Positions 1 to 6,479 of a stretch of DNA of 14,827 nucleotides are shown in pieces. Positions within the stretch are counted from its first letter, which is position 1; each line of letters opens with the position of its first letter. Under the pieces are notes generated by a model. The model did not search any database. It had not been told where the DNA came from and was given only the letters and a program-made list of their open reading frames with translations. The position numbers and the translations under genes are program-made. This DNA comes from VGRF01 sp964460485 (GTDB taxonomy: Bacteria; Myxococcota_A; UBA9160; UBA6930), in the NCBI GenBank assembly GCA_964460485.1, contig CAYWRY010000104.1:1-14827 (forward strand), read 5' to 3'.

Positions 1-33
1 CACTAGGCTCGCAGGCGTCGAGGAGCGACGACG

Positions 34-711
34 ATGGAGCAGCCCAAGCAGCCCGCGATCCCGAGGCCGTCGGGCACCGCCGTGCTCGTGCGCGACGGGC
101 GCGCCGGGCTCGAAGTGCTGCTGCTGCATCGCGCGGACAGGGCCGCACACGGCGACTGGGTGTTCCCGGGCGGCAAGGTCGAGCCGGCGGACGTCGTCGC
201 AGGCGACCCGGGCTCGGTCGACTCGGCGCTGCGCGCCGCGATCCGCGAGACGCAGGAGGAGGCGGGCGTCGATCTGACCGGCTCGGCCTTGCCGCCGATC
301 GCGCGCTGGATCACGCCCGAGATCCGCCCGAAGCGCTTCGACACCTGGTTCTTTCTCGGCGCGCTGCACGCGGAGCAGTCGGTCGTGGTGTGCAATTCCG
401 AGATGACCGAGCACCGCTGGCTCACGCCCGGCGCCGCGCTCGACCTGCACCACGCGAAGGAGTTCGCTCTCGCGCCGCCGCAGTTCGTCACGCTCAGCTG
501 GCTCGCGGACTTCGAGCGAGCGGAGCGAGCGCTGCGCGAGATGCCCGCTCGGCCGCTCGTGACGTTCCGCCCGCGGCCCGTGCCGCTCGAGGGCGGCCTC
601 ACCATGCTCTACGCGGGCGACGCCGGCTACGAGGCGCGCGATCCGCACCTGCCCGGCGCGCGCCACCGCCTGTCGATGCTGCCCAGCGGAACGGTGTACG
701 AGTGGCGCTAG
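34..711 (+). CDS. Nudix hydrolase, NUDT19-like (CoA/nucleotide diphosphatase type)
   Basis: A 225-residue protein with one Nudix domain. Family members hydrolyse nucleoside diphosphates linked to another moiety (X), and NUDT19-like members act on CoA and acyl-CoA esters. The Nudix box is recognisable but stretched: FPGGKVEP (about 44-51) leads after an insert of about ten residues to AAIRETQEEAGVDL (68-81), which carries R71-E72, the metal-binding pair E75-E76 and G78. A similar insert is known in NUDT19/RNA-cap type members. The N-terminal strand (SGTAVLVRD, LEVLLLHRA) and the later WLTPGAALDLH segment also fit that group. The start is supported by a GAGGAG at 20-25, eight bases before the ATG. 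The next gene (CWC protein) begins 43 bp downstream on the same strand. The fold is clear; the substrate is inferred, although the acyl-CoA gene neighbourhood suits a CoA-directed enzyme. Confidence 0.88.
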   Translation: MEQPKQPAIPRPSGTAVLVRDGRAGLEVLLLHRADRAAHGDWVFPGGKVEPADVVAGDPGSVDSALRAAIRETQEEAGVDLTGSALPPIARWITPEIRPKRFDTWFFLGALHAEQSVVVCNSEMTEHRWLTPGAALDLHHAKEFALAPPQFVTLSWLADFERAERALREMPARPLVTFRPRPVPLEGGLTMLYAGDAGYEARDPHLPGARHRLSMLPSGTVYEWR

Positions 712-754
712 GGGAGCGAACGCGCACGCGAAGGCGCGCGGCGCGTGGCCCGCG

Positions 755-958
755 ATGAGCGAGCCCGCGCCCGACCCGACGCGCTGTCCGCTCTGCGCGG
801 AGCCGAACGCGTGCGGGATGGCCGCGGGCGAAGAGCGCTGCTGGTGCTTCGACGCGCAGCTCGCGCCGGGCGCGCTCGCGCGCATTCCGGAGCGCGCGCG
901 CGGCGTCGCCTGCATCTGCGCGCGTTGCGGTCGAGCGGAACCGCCGGGGCGAGGCTGA
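755..958 (+). CDS. Small cysteine-rich CWC family protein
   Basis: A 67-residue protein with a zinc-ribbon-like cysteine pattern: CPLC (11-14), C20, CWC (29-31), then CICARC (53-58). This matches the Cys-rich CWC family, named for its central Cys-Trp-Cys. Members are short, mostly cytoplasmic and without known function; metal binding is a reasonable inference from the cysteine pairs. I chose the ATG at 755 because it places the first CxxC about ten residues from the N-terminus, as is normal for the family. No strong ribosome site is visible ahead of it. It lies 43 bp after the Nudix gene, so they may share a transcript. It ends only 19 bp from the stop of the convergent enoyl-CoA hydratase. 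It uses the same high-GC codons as its neighbours. Confidence 0.75.
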   Translation: MSEPAPDPTRCPLCAEPNACGMAAGEERCWCFDAQLAPGALARIPERARGVACICARCGRAEPPGRG

Positions 959-977
959 GCGCCGCCCTCGGCCGGGC

Positions 978-1781
978 TCAGACGCCGCGGAACACCGGCT
1001 TGCGCTTCTCGAGGAACGCGCGCGGCCCCTCGGCGGCATCCTGAGAGGACATCACCTGCATGCCGTAGCGCTGCTCGATCTCGAAGGCCTTCTCCTCGGG
1101 CATCGCCTCGGTCTCGCGCAGCGTCGCGAGGATTCCGCGCACGGCGAGCGGGCCGTTCGCCGCGATGCGGCGCGCGATTTCCTTGGCCTTGGCGAGCGCT
1201 CGTCCGTCGGGCACGACGTGATTGATCAGCCCGAGCTCGTAGGCGCGGCGCGCGGAGAGATCGTCGCCCGCCAGCAGCATTTCGGCGGCGACGGCGTAGC
1301 CGATCTGGCGCCGCAGCCGCACCGCGGAGCCGGCCATCGGGAAGAGCCCGCGCTGCACCTCGGTGACGCCGAACTTTGCGCTCTCGCCGGCCACGCGGAT
1401 GTCGGTGCCCTGCAGGATCTCGGTTCCGCCGGCGCGTGCGAAGCCCTCGGCGGCGAGGATCACGGGCTTGCTCGGCCGGTACGTCTTCAGCCAGGCGCCG
1501 TAGATCACGTGCGGCTCTTTCTTCACCCGCTCCATGTAGGGGTTGTCGCTCACACCGCCGCGCATCTTGCCGATCTCGGCGAGATCCATGCCTGCGCAGA
1601 ACGTGTCGCCGCGACCTGTTAGGATCGCGACGCGTAGCTCCGGGTCGCCGTCGAGCTGCACCCACGCGTCGTAGAGCCGACACATCACTTCGCAGTTGAC
1701 GGCGTTCTTCTTCTCGGGGCGGTTGAGCGTGACGACGAGCACGTGCTCGTCGCGCTCCACGACGACGACGGGATCCGACAC
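978..1781 (-). CDS. Enoyl-CoA hydratase/isomerase family (crotonase) protein
   Basis: A 267-residue crotonase-fold protein of normal length. Members bind acyl-CoA in the cytoplasm, and many hydrate trans-2-enoyl-CoA in beta-oxidation. The N-terminal LVVTLNRPEKKNAV is the usual opening strand. FCAGMDL (61-67) forms part of the oxyanion hole. Both glutamates of classical hydratases are present at equivalent places: E121 in AGGTEI and E141 in GVTEVQ. This favours real hydratase chemistry over the isomerase or dehalogenase branches. The C-terminal segment LSARRAYELGLINHVV is also typical. Translation starts at a GTG with GGAGG five bases upstream. The gene is divergent from the PEP-CTERM gene and convergent with the CWC gene. 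It could supply the hydration step after the acyl-CoA dehydrogenases at 3005-5427, but it is not in their operon. The exact substrate is unknown. Confidence 0.9.
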   Translation of the reverse strand: MSDPVVVVERDEHVLVVTLNRPEKKNAVNCEVMCRLYDAWVQLDGDPELRVAILTGRGDTFCAGMDLAEIGKMRGGVSDNPYMERVKKEPHVIYGAWLKTYRPSKPVILAAEGFARAGGTEILQGTDIRVAGESAKFGVTEVQRGLFPMAGSAVRLRRQIGYAVAAEMLLAGDDLSARRAYELGLINHVVPDGRALAKAKEIARRIAANGPLAVRGILATLRETEAMPEEKAFEIEQRYGMQVMSSQDAAEGPRAFLEKRKPVFRGV

Positions 1782-2185
1782 GGGGCCCTCCTGGCGAGCG
1801 CGGGAGGAGAGTGCGGCGCGCTCCAGCCGTCAACGGTTCCCGTCGGAGAAATCGCCCAGCGCGCGCGAGCGCTCCGCGAGCCGTGCAAGGCAGGGCCCAC
1901 CCCGGCTCGGCGAAGATCGCTGGGCGAGCATGCGGAAGGAGCGAGAAACGTCACGGATTCGACCAGTTGAGGGCGAATCTGCACCTTCGAGCGGTCCTGC
2001 CGCTCGGTTTCGCGCTCCCCCGATTTGGTGATTCACTTCACCGAAATGCGAGCACGCCGCGAGCCCAAACCGGGGGCACCTACCCCCTGTAAAAAGCCAT
2101 GCCGTGATAGGCTGCAGCCCTTCCCGGAGCGCAGCGAGCGTGCCACGCCCCTGGGAAAATGACGGGAAACACTGGAGATTTCGAA
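1782..2185. promoter_or_regulatory. Divergent intergenic region with short inverted repeats
   Basis: This 404 bp gap separates the divergent hydratase and PEP-CTERM genes, so it should hold promoters for both. I see no credible gene in it. From about 1990 it is less GC-rich than its surroundings. Two inverted repeats lie on the PEP-CTERM side: GGTGA-N6-TCACC at 2027-2042 (with the nested GTGATTCAC) and GGGGG-N6-CCCCC at 2072-2087, which is followed by TGTAAAAAG. These could be operators. I find no convincing -35/-10 pair or sigma-54 site. The ribosome site GGAGA for the PEP-CTERM gene is at 2174-2178. The regulatory role is inferred from position and symmetry only. Confidence 0.35.
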
Positions 2186-2887
2186 ATGCGAACGCTGAAG
2201 ATCGTCGCGCTAGCGGTGTTGTTATTGGCGGCGCCCGCCTTTGGCGCTTCGGTCACGCTCACTGGCGTCGGTCAAACCTTCGCCTTCGACTACAACGGCA
2301 TCGTCGACGTCGGCGGCGTGCCGACCGTGATGAACGGCCTCACGGCGCGCGTCGGGTTCAAAGTGACCGCGATGTACTACGACGCGTCGTTGAACCGCAC
2401 GATCGTCGAGATGGACGTCGTCGTGCACAACACGACCGACGCCAGCATCTGGCAGCACGCGACCGTCTCGGGCATCGGCTTCAACACGAACCCGAACGTG
2501 AAGCGCGCCGGCAGCGGTGCGTGGGGCGACTACAACTACATCGCCCTCAACACCACGCTGCCCACGGGCGCCGGCTTCATGGTCGAGGTGTGCGTGTCCG
2601 GTCGCTTGAACCAATGCAACGGCCCGGCCAGCAACGCGACGCAGATCGGACAAGTCGGCCATGCGTCCGTGCAGCTCGCGTTCTACGGGAACTGGACGGC
2701 GCCGATCACGCTCGACAACTTCGGGGTTCGCTACGCGGACCTGTTCTCGACCCAGTACGGCATCAACGGGTACCCCGGGATCGGCGTTCCGGTGACGCCG
2801 CCGATTCCGGAGCCGGCCGCGGGCGTGGTGTTCGCCATCGGCGCGCTCGTGCTCGCCGCTGCGCTGCGCCGGCGCAACGTCGTCTAA
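2186..2887 (+). CDS. PEP-CTERM sorted exported protein, cistern-like family
   Basis: A 233-residue exported protein. The N-terminus MRTLKIVALAVLLLAAPAFGA is a Sec signal peptide with likely cleavage after AFG-A. The C-terminus is a textbook PEP-CTERM signal: IPEP (PEP at 208-210), a hydrophobic helix (211-227), then RRR (228-230). Exosortase removes this signal while the protein passes to the outer surface or polysaccharide matrix. The middle resembles the 'cistern' PEP-CTERM family, with VSGIGFNTNPN, a cysteine pair in VEVCVSG...NQCNG (C136, C144) and ITLDNFGVRYADL near the end. I chose the ATG at 2186 rather than 2159 because GGAGA lies seven bases upstream and the signal peptide then begins properly. 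The gene stands alone with its own terminator. No exosortase is in the window. Function is unknown; a surface or biofilm role is inferred. Confidence 0.82.
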   Translation: MRTLKIVALAVLLLAAPAFGASVTLTGVGQTFAFDYNGIVDVGGVPTVMNGLTARVGFKVTAMYYDASLNRTIVEMDVVVHNTTDASIWQHATVSGIGFNTNPNVKRAGSGAWGDYNYIALNTTLPTGAGFMVEVCVSGRLNQCNGPASNATQIGQVGHASVQLAFYGNWTAPITLDNFGVRYADLFSTQYGINGYPGIGVPVTPPIPEPAAGVVFAIGALVLAAALRRRNVV

Positions 2888-2907
2888 CCGCGAACTGCTC
2901 TCGGAAG

Positions 2908-2945
2908 CGCCGAGCTCGAGCGATCGAGTTCGGCGTTTCGCTTTT
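2908..2945 (+). terminator. Intrinsic terminator of the PEP-CTERM gene
   Basis: Twenty bases after the stop codon lies an inverted repeat with arms CGCCGAGCTCGA (2908-2919) and TCGAGTTCGGCG (2924-2935). The stem has 12 pairs including one G-U, and the tetraloop is GCGA. It is followed by TTTCGCTTTT, the only clear T-rich stretch in this GC-rich area. This is a good rho-independent terminator and isolates the PEP-CTERM gene from the dehydrogenase genes downstream. Confidence 0.78.
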
Positions 2946-3004
2946 CGGGCGGCGGAAACCGCGCCCGTCCGTGGTACACCAGCGCCCTCGCACGAGAGGA
3001 CGGC

Positions 3005-4180
3005 ATGCACGTCGACTTCACCCCCGACCAGAAGAAGCTCGCGGCCGAGCTGCGCGCCTATTTCGCGAAGCTGATCACACCGGCGGTGCTGGAGGAGATC
3101 CGCGGCTCGGAGGGCGGCGGTCCGGAGTTCCGTCGCGTGCTGCGCCAGCTCGGCAAGGACGGCTGGCTCGGGATCGGCTGGCCGAAGGAGTACGGCGGGC
3201 GCGCGATGGGCGCGCTCGAGCAGTACGTATTCGCCGAGGAGATCCAGCGCACCGGCTTCCCGCTCCCGTTCCTGACGATCGGCACGGTCGGGCCGACGAT
3301 CATGAAGTTCGGCACCGACGAGCAGAAGAAGCACTTCCTGCCGAAGATCCTCGCCGGCGAGATGCTGATCGCGGTGGGCTATTCGGAGCCCGGCGCGGGC
3401 ACCGACCTCGCCTCGCTGAAGACGACGGCGATCCGCGACGGCGACGAGTACGTGATCAACGGCCAGAAGGTCTTCACCAGCCTCGCCGACCATTCGGACT
3501 ACGTGTGGCTCGCCGCGCGCACGAATCCGAACGCGGCCAAGCACCGCGGCATCTCGATGATCCTCGTGCCTCTGGACGCGCCGGGAGTGAAGGTCACGCC
3601 GATCTGGACCGTCGGCGGCGTGCGCACCAACGCGACGTACTACGACGGCGTGCGCGTGCCGGTGGGCAACCTGATCGGCGTCGAGAACCAGGGCTGGACG
3701 CTGATCACCAACCAGCTGAACCACGAGCGCGTCTCCCTCTTCAACTACGGGCCGATGTCGCAGAACTTCGACGAGGTCGTGCGCTGGGCGCGCGAGACGG
3801 AGCATCCGCAGGGCGGCAGAGTGATCGATCGAGCCTGGGTCCAGCAGAACCTCGCCAAGTTCAAGGCGAAGCTCGAAGTGCTGAAGGTGCTGAACTGGAA
3901 GCAGGCGTGGGACATCACGCAGGGCGGGCTGCACCCGGCGCAGGCTTCGACGGTGAAGGTCTTCGCCAGCGAGTTCAACGTCGAGGGCTACCACTTGCTC
4001 GGCGAGGTGCTGGGCGAAGCCGGCGCGATCCGCGACGGCTCTCCAGGCGCGATCCTGCGCGGCAAGATCGAGCGCACCTACCGCTCGGTGTTGATCCTGA
4101 CCTTCGGCGGCGGCACGAACGAGGTGCAGCGCGACATCATCGCGATGGCCGGCCTCGGCATGCCGCACTACAAGAGCTGA
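3005..4180 (+). CDS. Acyl-CoA dehydrogenase, catalytic (alpha-like) subunit of a heteromeric pair
   Basis: A 391-residue acyl-CoA dehydrogenase that oxidises acyl-CoA to 2-enoyl-CoA using FAD. The domains are in normal order: helical N-terminus (1-120), the beta domain with the flavin-contact motif YSEPGAGTDLASL (126-138), and a helical C-terminus. The usual catalytic Glu near the C-terminus (YEGT in MCAD) is replaced by GGGT (368-371). Instead a Glu sits in helix G, NHER (E241), where isovaleryl-CoA dehydrogenase and, as I recall, mycobacterial ChsE4/FadE26 carry the base. The FAD motif RxQFGxxIxxxQ of homotetrameric family members is also missing, replaced by IDRAWVQQNLAKFKAKLE. These traits fit the alpha subunit of the alpha2beta2 enzymes of steroid side-chain degradation. 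The partner follows at 4327. The ATG has GAGAGGA just upstream. The steroid substrate is inference. Confidence 0.88.
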   Translation: MHVDFTPDQKKLAAELRAYFAKLITPAVLEEIRGSEGGGPEFRRVLRQLGKDGWLGIGWPKEYGGRAMGALEQYVFAEEIQRTGFPLPFLTIGTVGPTIMKFGTDEQKKHFLPKILAGEMLIAVGYSEPGAGTDLASLKTTAIRDGDEYVINGQKVFTSLADHSDYVWLAARTNPNAAKHRGISMILVPLDAPGVKVTPIWTVGGVRTNATYYDGVRVPVGNLIGVENQGWTLITNQLNHERVSLFNYGPMSQNFDEVVRWARETEHPQGGRVIDRAWVQQNLAKFKAKLEVLKVLNWKQAWDITQGGLHPAQASTVKVFASEFNVEGYHLLGEVLGEAGAIRDGSPGAILRGKIERTYRSVLILTFGGGTNEVQRDIIAMAGLGMPHYKS

Positions 4181-4326
4181 TGCATCGTGCAGGATGCGCG
4201 CATGTTGCGGGAGTTCCTCGCGCAGCGTTGCTCGGCGGATGCGGCCGGCGGCTTCGCCGCGGCTGATCCGCTTGGCCGCGGCGCAGCGTGGGGTTGCTTG
4301 CACGGGTCGCCGTTCCGGAGAGAGCC

Positions 4327-5427
4327 ATGGATTTCTCGTTGACCGAAGACCAGCAGGCGCTGCGCGAGCTGGCGCGCAAAATGCTCGAGGAGCTGGCGAC
4401 GCACGAGCGGCTGAAGGCCGTGAAGGCGACGCCCGAGCGCATCGACCGCGAGCTCTGGCGCGAGCTCGCCAAGGCGAACCTGCTCGGCGTCGCGATCGAG
4501 GAGCGCTTCGGCGGCAACGGCACGGGACTCACCGAGCTCGCGATCGTGCTCGAAGAGATCGGCCGCGCCGTGGCGCCGGTGCCGATCTATCCGACGCTCG
4601 TGCTCGGCGCGCTGCCGATCGCGGCGTTCGGCAGCGAGGCGCTGCGCGCGAAGTGGCTGCCCCGCGTCGCGCGGGGTGACGCGATCCTCGCCCACGCGAT
4701 CGTGGACGACCGGCCCGTCGACGTGGTGAAGGCGCGCCGCGACGGCGACGCGTTCGTGCTGAACGGCACGCGCTCGCTCGTGCAGGCGGCGCACGTAGCC
4801 GACGCGATCCTCGTGCCCGCACAGACGGAGGCGGGGCCCGTGCTGTTCGTGGTCGACGCGCGCGCGAAAGGCGTGCAGCTCGAGCGCGTCGAGACGACCG
4901 ACGAGCAGCTGCGCCCGCACTTCCACGCCAGCGACGTGCGCGTCGGCGAGGGCGACGTGGTGGGCGCCGTGGGACAGGGCGCCGAGATCCTCGCCTGGCT
5001 CTCCCAGCGCGCGACGCTCGCGCTCTGCGCGATGCAGGTCGGCGTCGCCGAGCGCGCGCTCCAGATCACCGCGCGCTACACGACCGAGCGCGTGCAGTTC
5101 GATCGGCCGATCGGCAGCTTCCAGGCCGTGCACACGCGTGCGGGCGACGCGTTCGTCGACGTGCAGGCGATGCGCCTCACCATGCTGCGCGCGCTCCACC
5201 TGCTCGAGCACGGCGAGGACGCCACCGAGAACCTGATCATCGCCAAGTACTGGGCCGCCGAGGGCGGCGCGCGCGTCACTTACGCCGCGCAGCACCTCCA
5301 CGGCGGCATCGGCGTCGACGTCGACTACCCCATCCACCGCTACTACCTGTGGGCCCGCCAGATCGGCCTCCACCTCGGCAGCGGCGCCGAACAGCTCGCA
5401 GCGCTCGGAGCGAGGCTGGCGAGCTAG
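4327..5427 (+). CDS. Acyl-CoA dehydrogenase, partner (beta-like, FAD-binding) subunit
   Basis: A 366-residue acyl-CoA dehydrogenase homologue. It keeps the FAD-binding segment YTTERVQFDRPIGSFQAVH (251-269) and a C-terminal block HLHGGIGVDVDYPIHRYYLWARQ. That block is characteristic of beta-type partners such as FadE27/FadE29. No catalytic Glu is visible either in helix G (QRATLALCAM, 227-236) or at the YEGT position. The flavin motif SEPGAGTD of its neighbour is replaced by IVDDRPVD. It therefore looks non-catalytic alone and complementary to the upstream protein, which has the base but lacks this FAD motif. I chose the ATG at 4327 over the GTG at 4288 because GGAGAG lies four bases before it and the protein then begins MDFSLTEDQQALR, as in the family. 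The 146 bp spacer after the first subunit is long for a pair and contains a small GC hairpin (4248-4260). Confidence 0.85.
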   Translation: MDFSLTEDQQALRELARKMLEELATHERLKAVKATPERIDRELWRELAKANLLGVAIEERFGGNGTGLTELAIVLEEIGRAVAPVPIYPTLVLGALPIAAFGSEALRAKWLPRVARGDAILAHAIVDDRPVDVVKARRDGDAFVLNGTRSLVQAAHVADAILVPAQTEAGPVLFVVDARAKGVQLERVETTDEQLRPHFHASDVRVGEGDVVGAVGQGAEILAWLSQRATLALCAMQVGVAERALQITARYTTERVQFDRPIGSFQAVHTRAGDAFVDVQAMRLTMLRALHLLEHGEDATENLIIAKYWAAEGGARVTYAAQHLHGGIGVDVDYPIHRYYLWARQIGLHLGSGAEQLAALGARLAS

Positions 5428-5470
5428 CTAGCCGACTCGCCCCGAGCATCGTGACGACGGCCACGGCAAC

Positions 5471-5505
5471 GAAGCCGCTGGCGCCTCGACGGCGCCAGCC
5501 GCTTC
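5471..5505. repeat. Large hairpin, possible terminator or processing signal
   Basis: The arms GAAGCCGCTGGCGCC (5471-5485) and GGCGCCAGCCGCTTC (5491-5505) are complementary over 15 positions with a single C-C mismatch. The loop is five bases, TCGAC. The hairpin lies 44 bp past the stop of the dehydrogenase beta gene and could terminate that transcript. Neither side has a T-run, so a classical intrinsic terminator is not shown. It lies outside the part of the gap shared with 12314-12562 and has no counterpart there. Confidence 0.5.
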
Positions 5506-5536
5506 GCCCTTCCTCCACCGCGGCGCATTCGCCCCC

Positions 5537-5774
5537 AGGTTCCACCGCGCAACGCCGACGCCGAGGCGGGCAGGGGCGGGGCGAGTCGCAGCGCAGGGGC
5601 CGACCCACCACCCGCCGGCGCACGTTGCCGCGCAACGATCTCTGGGTGTGAGCGCGCTAGCACGCCCGGAATCAGCGCGGTCTCCACCACCCAATGCCGC
5701 ACGCCCCGCAGTGAGGCCCCGAAGTCGCGACTGCCCCGCCCTCGCCCGCCTCGGCGCCGCCTCGCAGCTCTTCC
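5537..5774 (-). repeat. Dispersed convergent-gap element, copy A
   Basis: Read on the minus strand, this stretch is homologous to 12314-12562 (+). Exact shared blocks are GTCGCGACT (5731-5723), TTGGGTGGTGGAGA (5694-5681), GCGCTCACACC (5655-5645), CCCTGCGCTGCG (5598-5587) and CGGCGTTGCGC (5557-5547). The distances between the starts of the first four blocks are 37, 39 and 57 nt in both copies; the last interval is 41 here and 47 in copy B. It begins 18 bp past the stop of the co-oriented ClpP-like gene. A stem GAG(AC)CGCGCT/AGCGCGCTC is possible just after the second block. I do not recognise the element. It could be a termination or 3'-end structure, a miniature mobile element or a decayed small gene. 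Confidence 0.75.
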
Positions 5775-5791
5775 GCACGGCGCAATGCAGC

Positions 5792-6388
5792 TCAGCTCAG
5801 CTCGCTCGCGCTCCTGATCACCTTTCCCACGATCCCATACGCCCGCGCCTCTTCGGGCGACATCCAGTAGTTCCGCTCCGTGTCCTGCTCGACCTTCTCG
5901 AGCGCTTGCCCCGTCGCCTCGGCGATCGTCTGGTTCAGGCGCGAGCGCGCCTTCATGATCTCCTCGGCCTCGATCCGGATGTCCGTCGCGCGGCCACCGA
6001 CGCCGCCCAGTGGCTGGTGGATCATGAAGCGCGTGTTCGGCAGGCAGAAGCGATCCTTCTTCGCCGCCGCGAGGAAGATGTGGGTGCCCGCGCTCGCCAC
6101 CCAGCCGGTGCCCACGATGCGCACGCGCGGCTTTACGAACTTGATCATGTCGTGGATCGTGTCGCCCGCCTCGACGTGACCGCCCTCGCTGTGCAGGAAC
6201 ATCGTGATCGGCTCGTCGCCCGCGGCCGCCAGCGCAAGCAGTTGCGCCGTGACCTCCTGTGCGAGCTTCGAGGTGATCTCGCCGTGCAGCAGGATCGTGC
6301 GCGACTCGAACAGTCGCTCGACGATCTTCGGGGGGATCACGACGGGGATCTGCGGCACTTCCGGCGCGTCTTCGTCTTCGGATCTCAC
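5792..6388 (-). CDS. ClpP-like serine protease (Clp proteolytic subunit family)
   Basis: A 198-residue ClpP-fold protein, close to the usual 190-210. ClpP forms a barrel that degrades proteins fed by an AAA+ unfoldase. The catalytic triad is present: S99 in GWVASAG, H124 in FMIHQPLGG, and D169 in EQDTERN. The substrate-binding segment reads HSEGGHVEAGDTIHDMI instead of the classical NSPGGSV-type sequence. That suggests a divergent ClpP paralogue rather than the housekeeping enzyme. No clpX, clpA or trigger-factor gene is adjacent, so its unfoldase partner is not evident. I chose the GTG at 6388 (protein begins with Met then RSEDEDAPEVP) because GAGG lies about eight bases upstream. The longer upstream frame has non-ClpP, arginine-rich composition. 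It lies 91 bp after the metallohydrolase gene on the same strand and is followed by the copy A element. Confidence 0.87.
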   Translation of the reverse strand: MRSEDEDAPEVPQIPVVIPPKIVERLFESRTILLHGEITSKLAQEVTAQLLALAAAGDEPITMFLHSEGGHVEAGDTIHDMIKFVKPRVRIVGTGWVASAGTHIFLAAAKKDRFCLPNTRFMIHQPLGGVGGRATDIRIEAEEIMKARSRLNQTIAEATGQALEKVEQDTERNYWMSPEEARAYGIVGKVIRSASELS

Positions 6389-6479
6389 GCGCTGTCCTCG
6401 CTCGGCAATGGGGAGTGCGGACGGTAACGGATGTCCGCTCGCAGGGAGCGCGCTCGCGACCGCCGCACGGAGCCGGCAG

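Larger units (their letters stand above)
5428..5791. other. Convergent intergenic region without a gene
   Basis: This 364 bp gap lies between the ends of the acyl-CoA dehydrogenase beta gene (+) and the ClpP-like gene (-). It contains a large hairpin (5471-5505) and copy A of the dispersed element (5537-5774). I see no believable gene. An open frame on the minus strand from 5702 has arginine- and proline-rich composition with no known domain. It is discussed with the repeat because the other copy has a similar frame. Confidence 0.6.

Noticed and set aside
959..977. A third copy of the convergent-gap element at the CWC/hydratase junction
   Set aside because: The gap is only 19 bp and contains none of the shared blocks.
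1828..1833. TTGACG on the minus strand as the -35 box of the hydratase gene
   Set aside because: There is no acceptable -10 sequence 16-18 bases downstream.
2072..2090. Sigma-54 promoter before the PEP-CTERM gene (GGCAC is present)
   Set aside because: No GC-containing -12 element occurs at the required spacing.
4248..4260. GCGGC-TTC-GCCGC hairpin between the dehydrogenase genes as a terminator
   Set aside because: The stem is only five base pairs and no T-run follows; such short GC stems are expected by chance here.
2104..4266. A plus-strand open frame of 720 codons over the PEP-CTERM and dehydrogenase genes
   Set aside because: It is an out-of-frame, arginine-rich shadow of two well-supported genes and runs through a clear terminator.
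2222..4303. A minus-strand open frame of 693 codons
   Set aside because: It is antisense to genes with clear families; its sequence is His/Arg/Val-rich with no recognisable motif.
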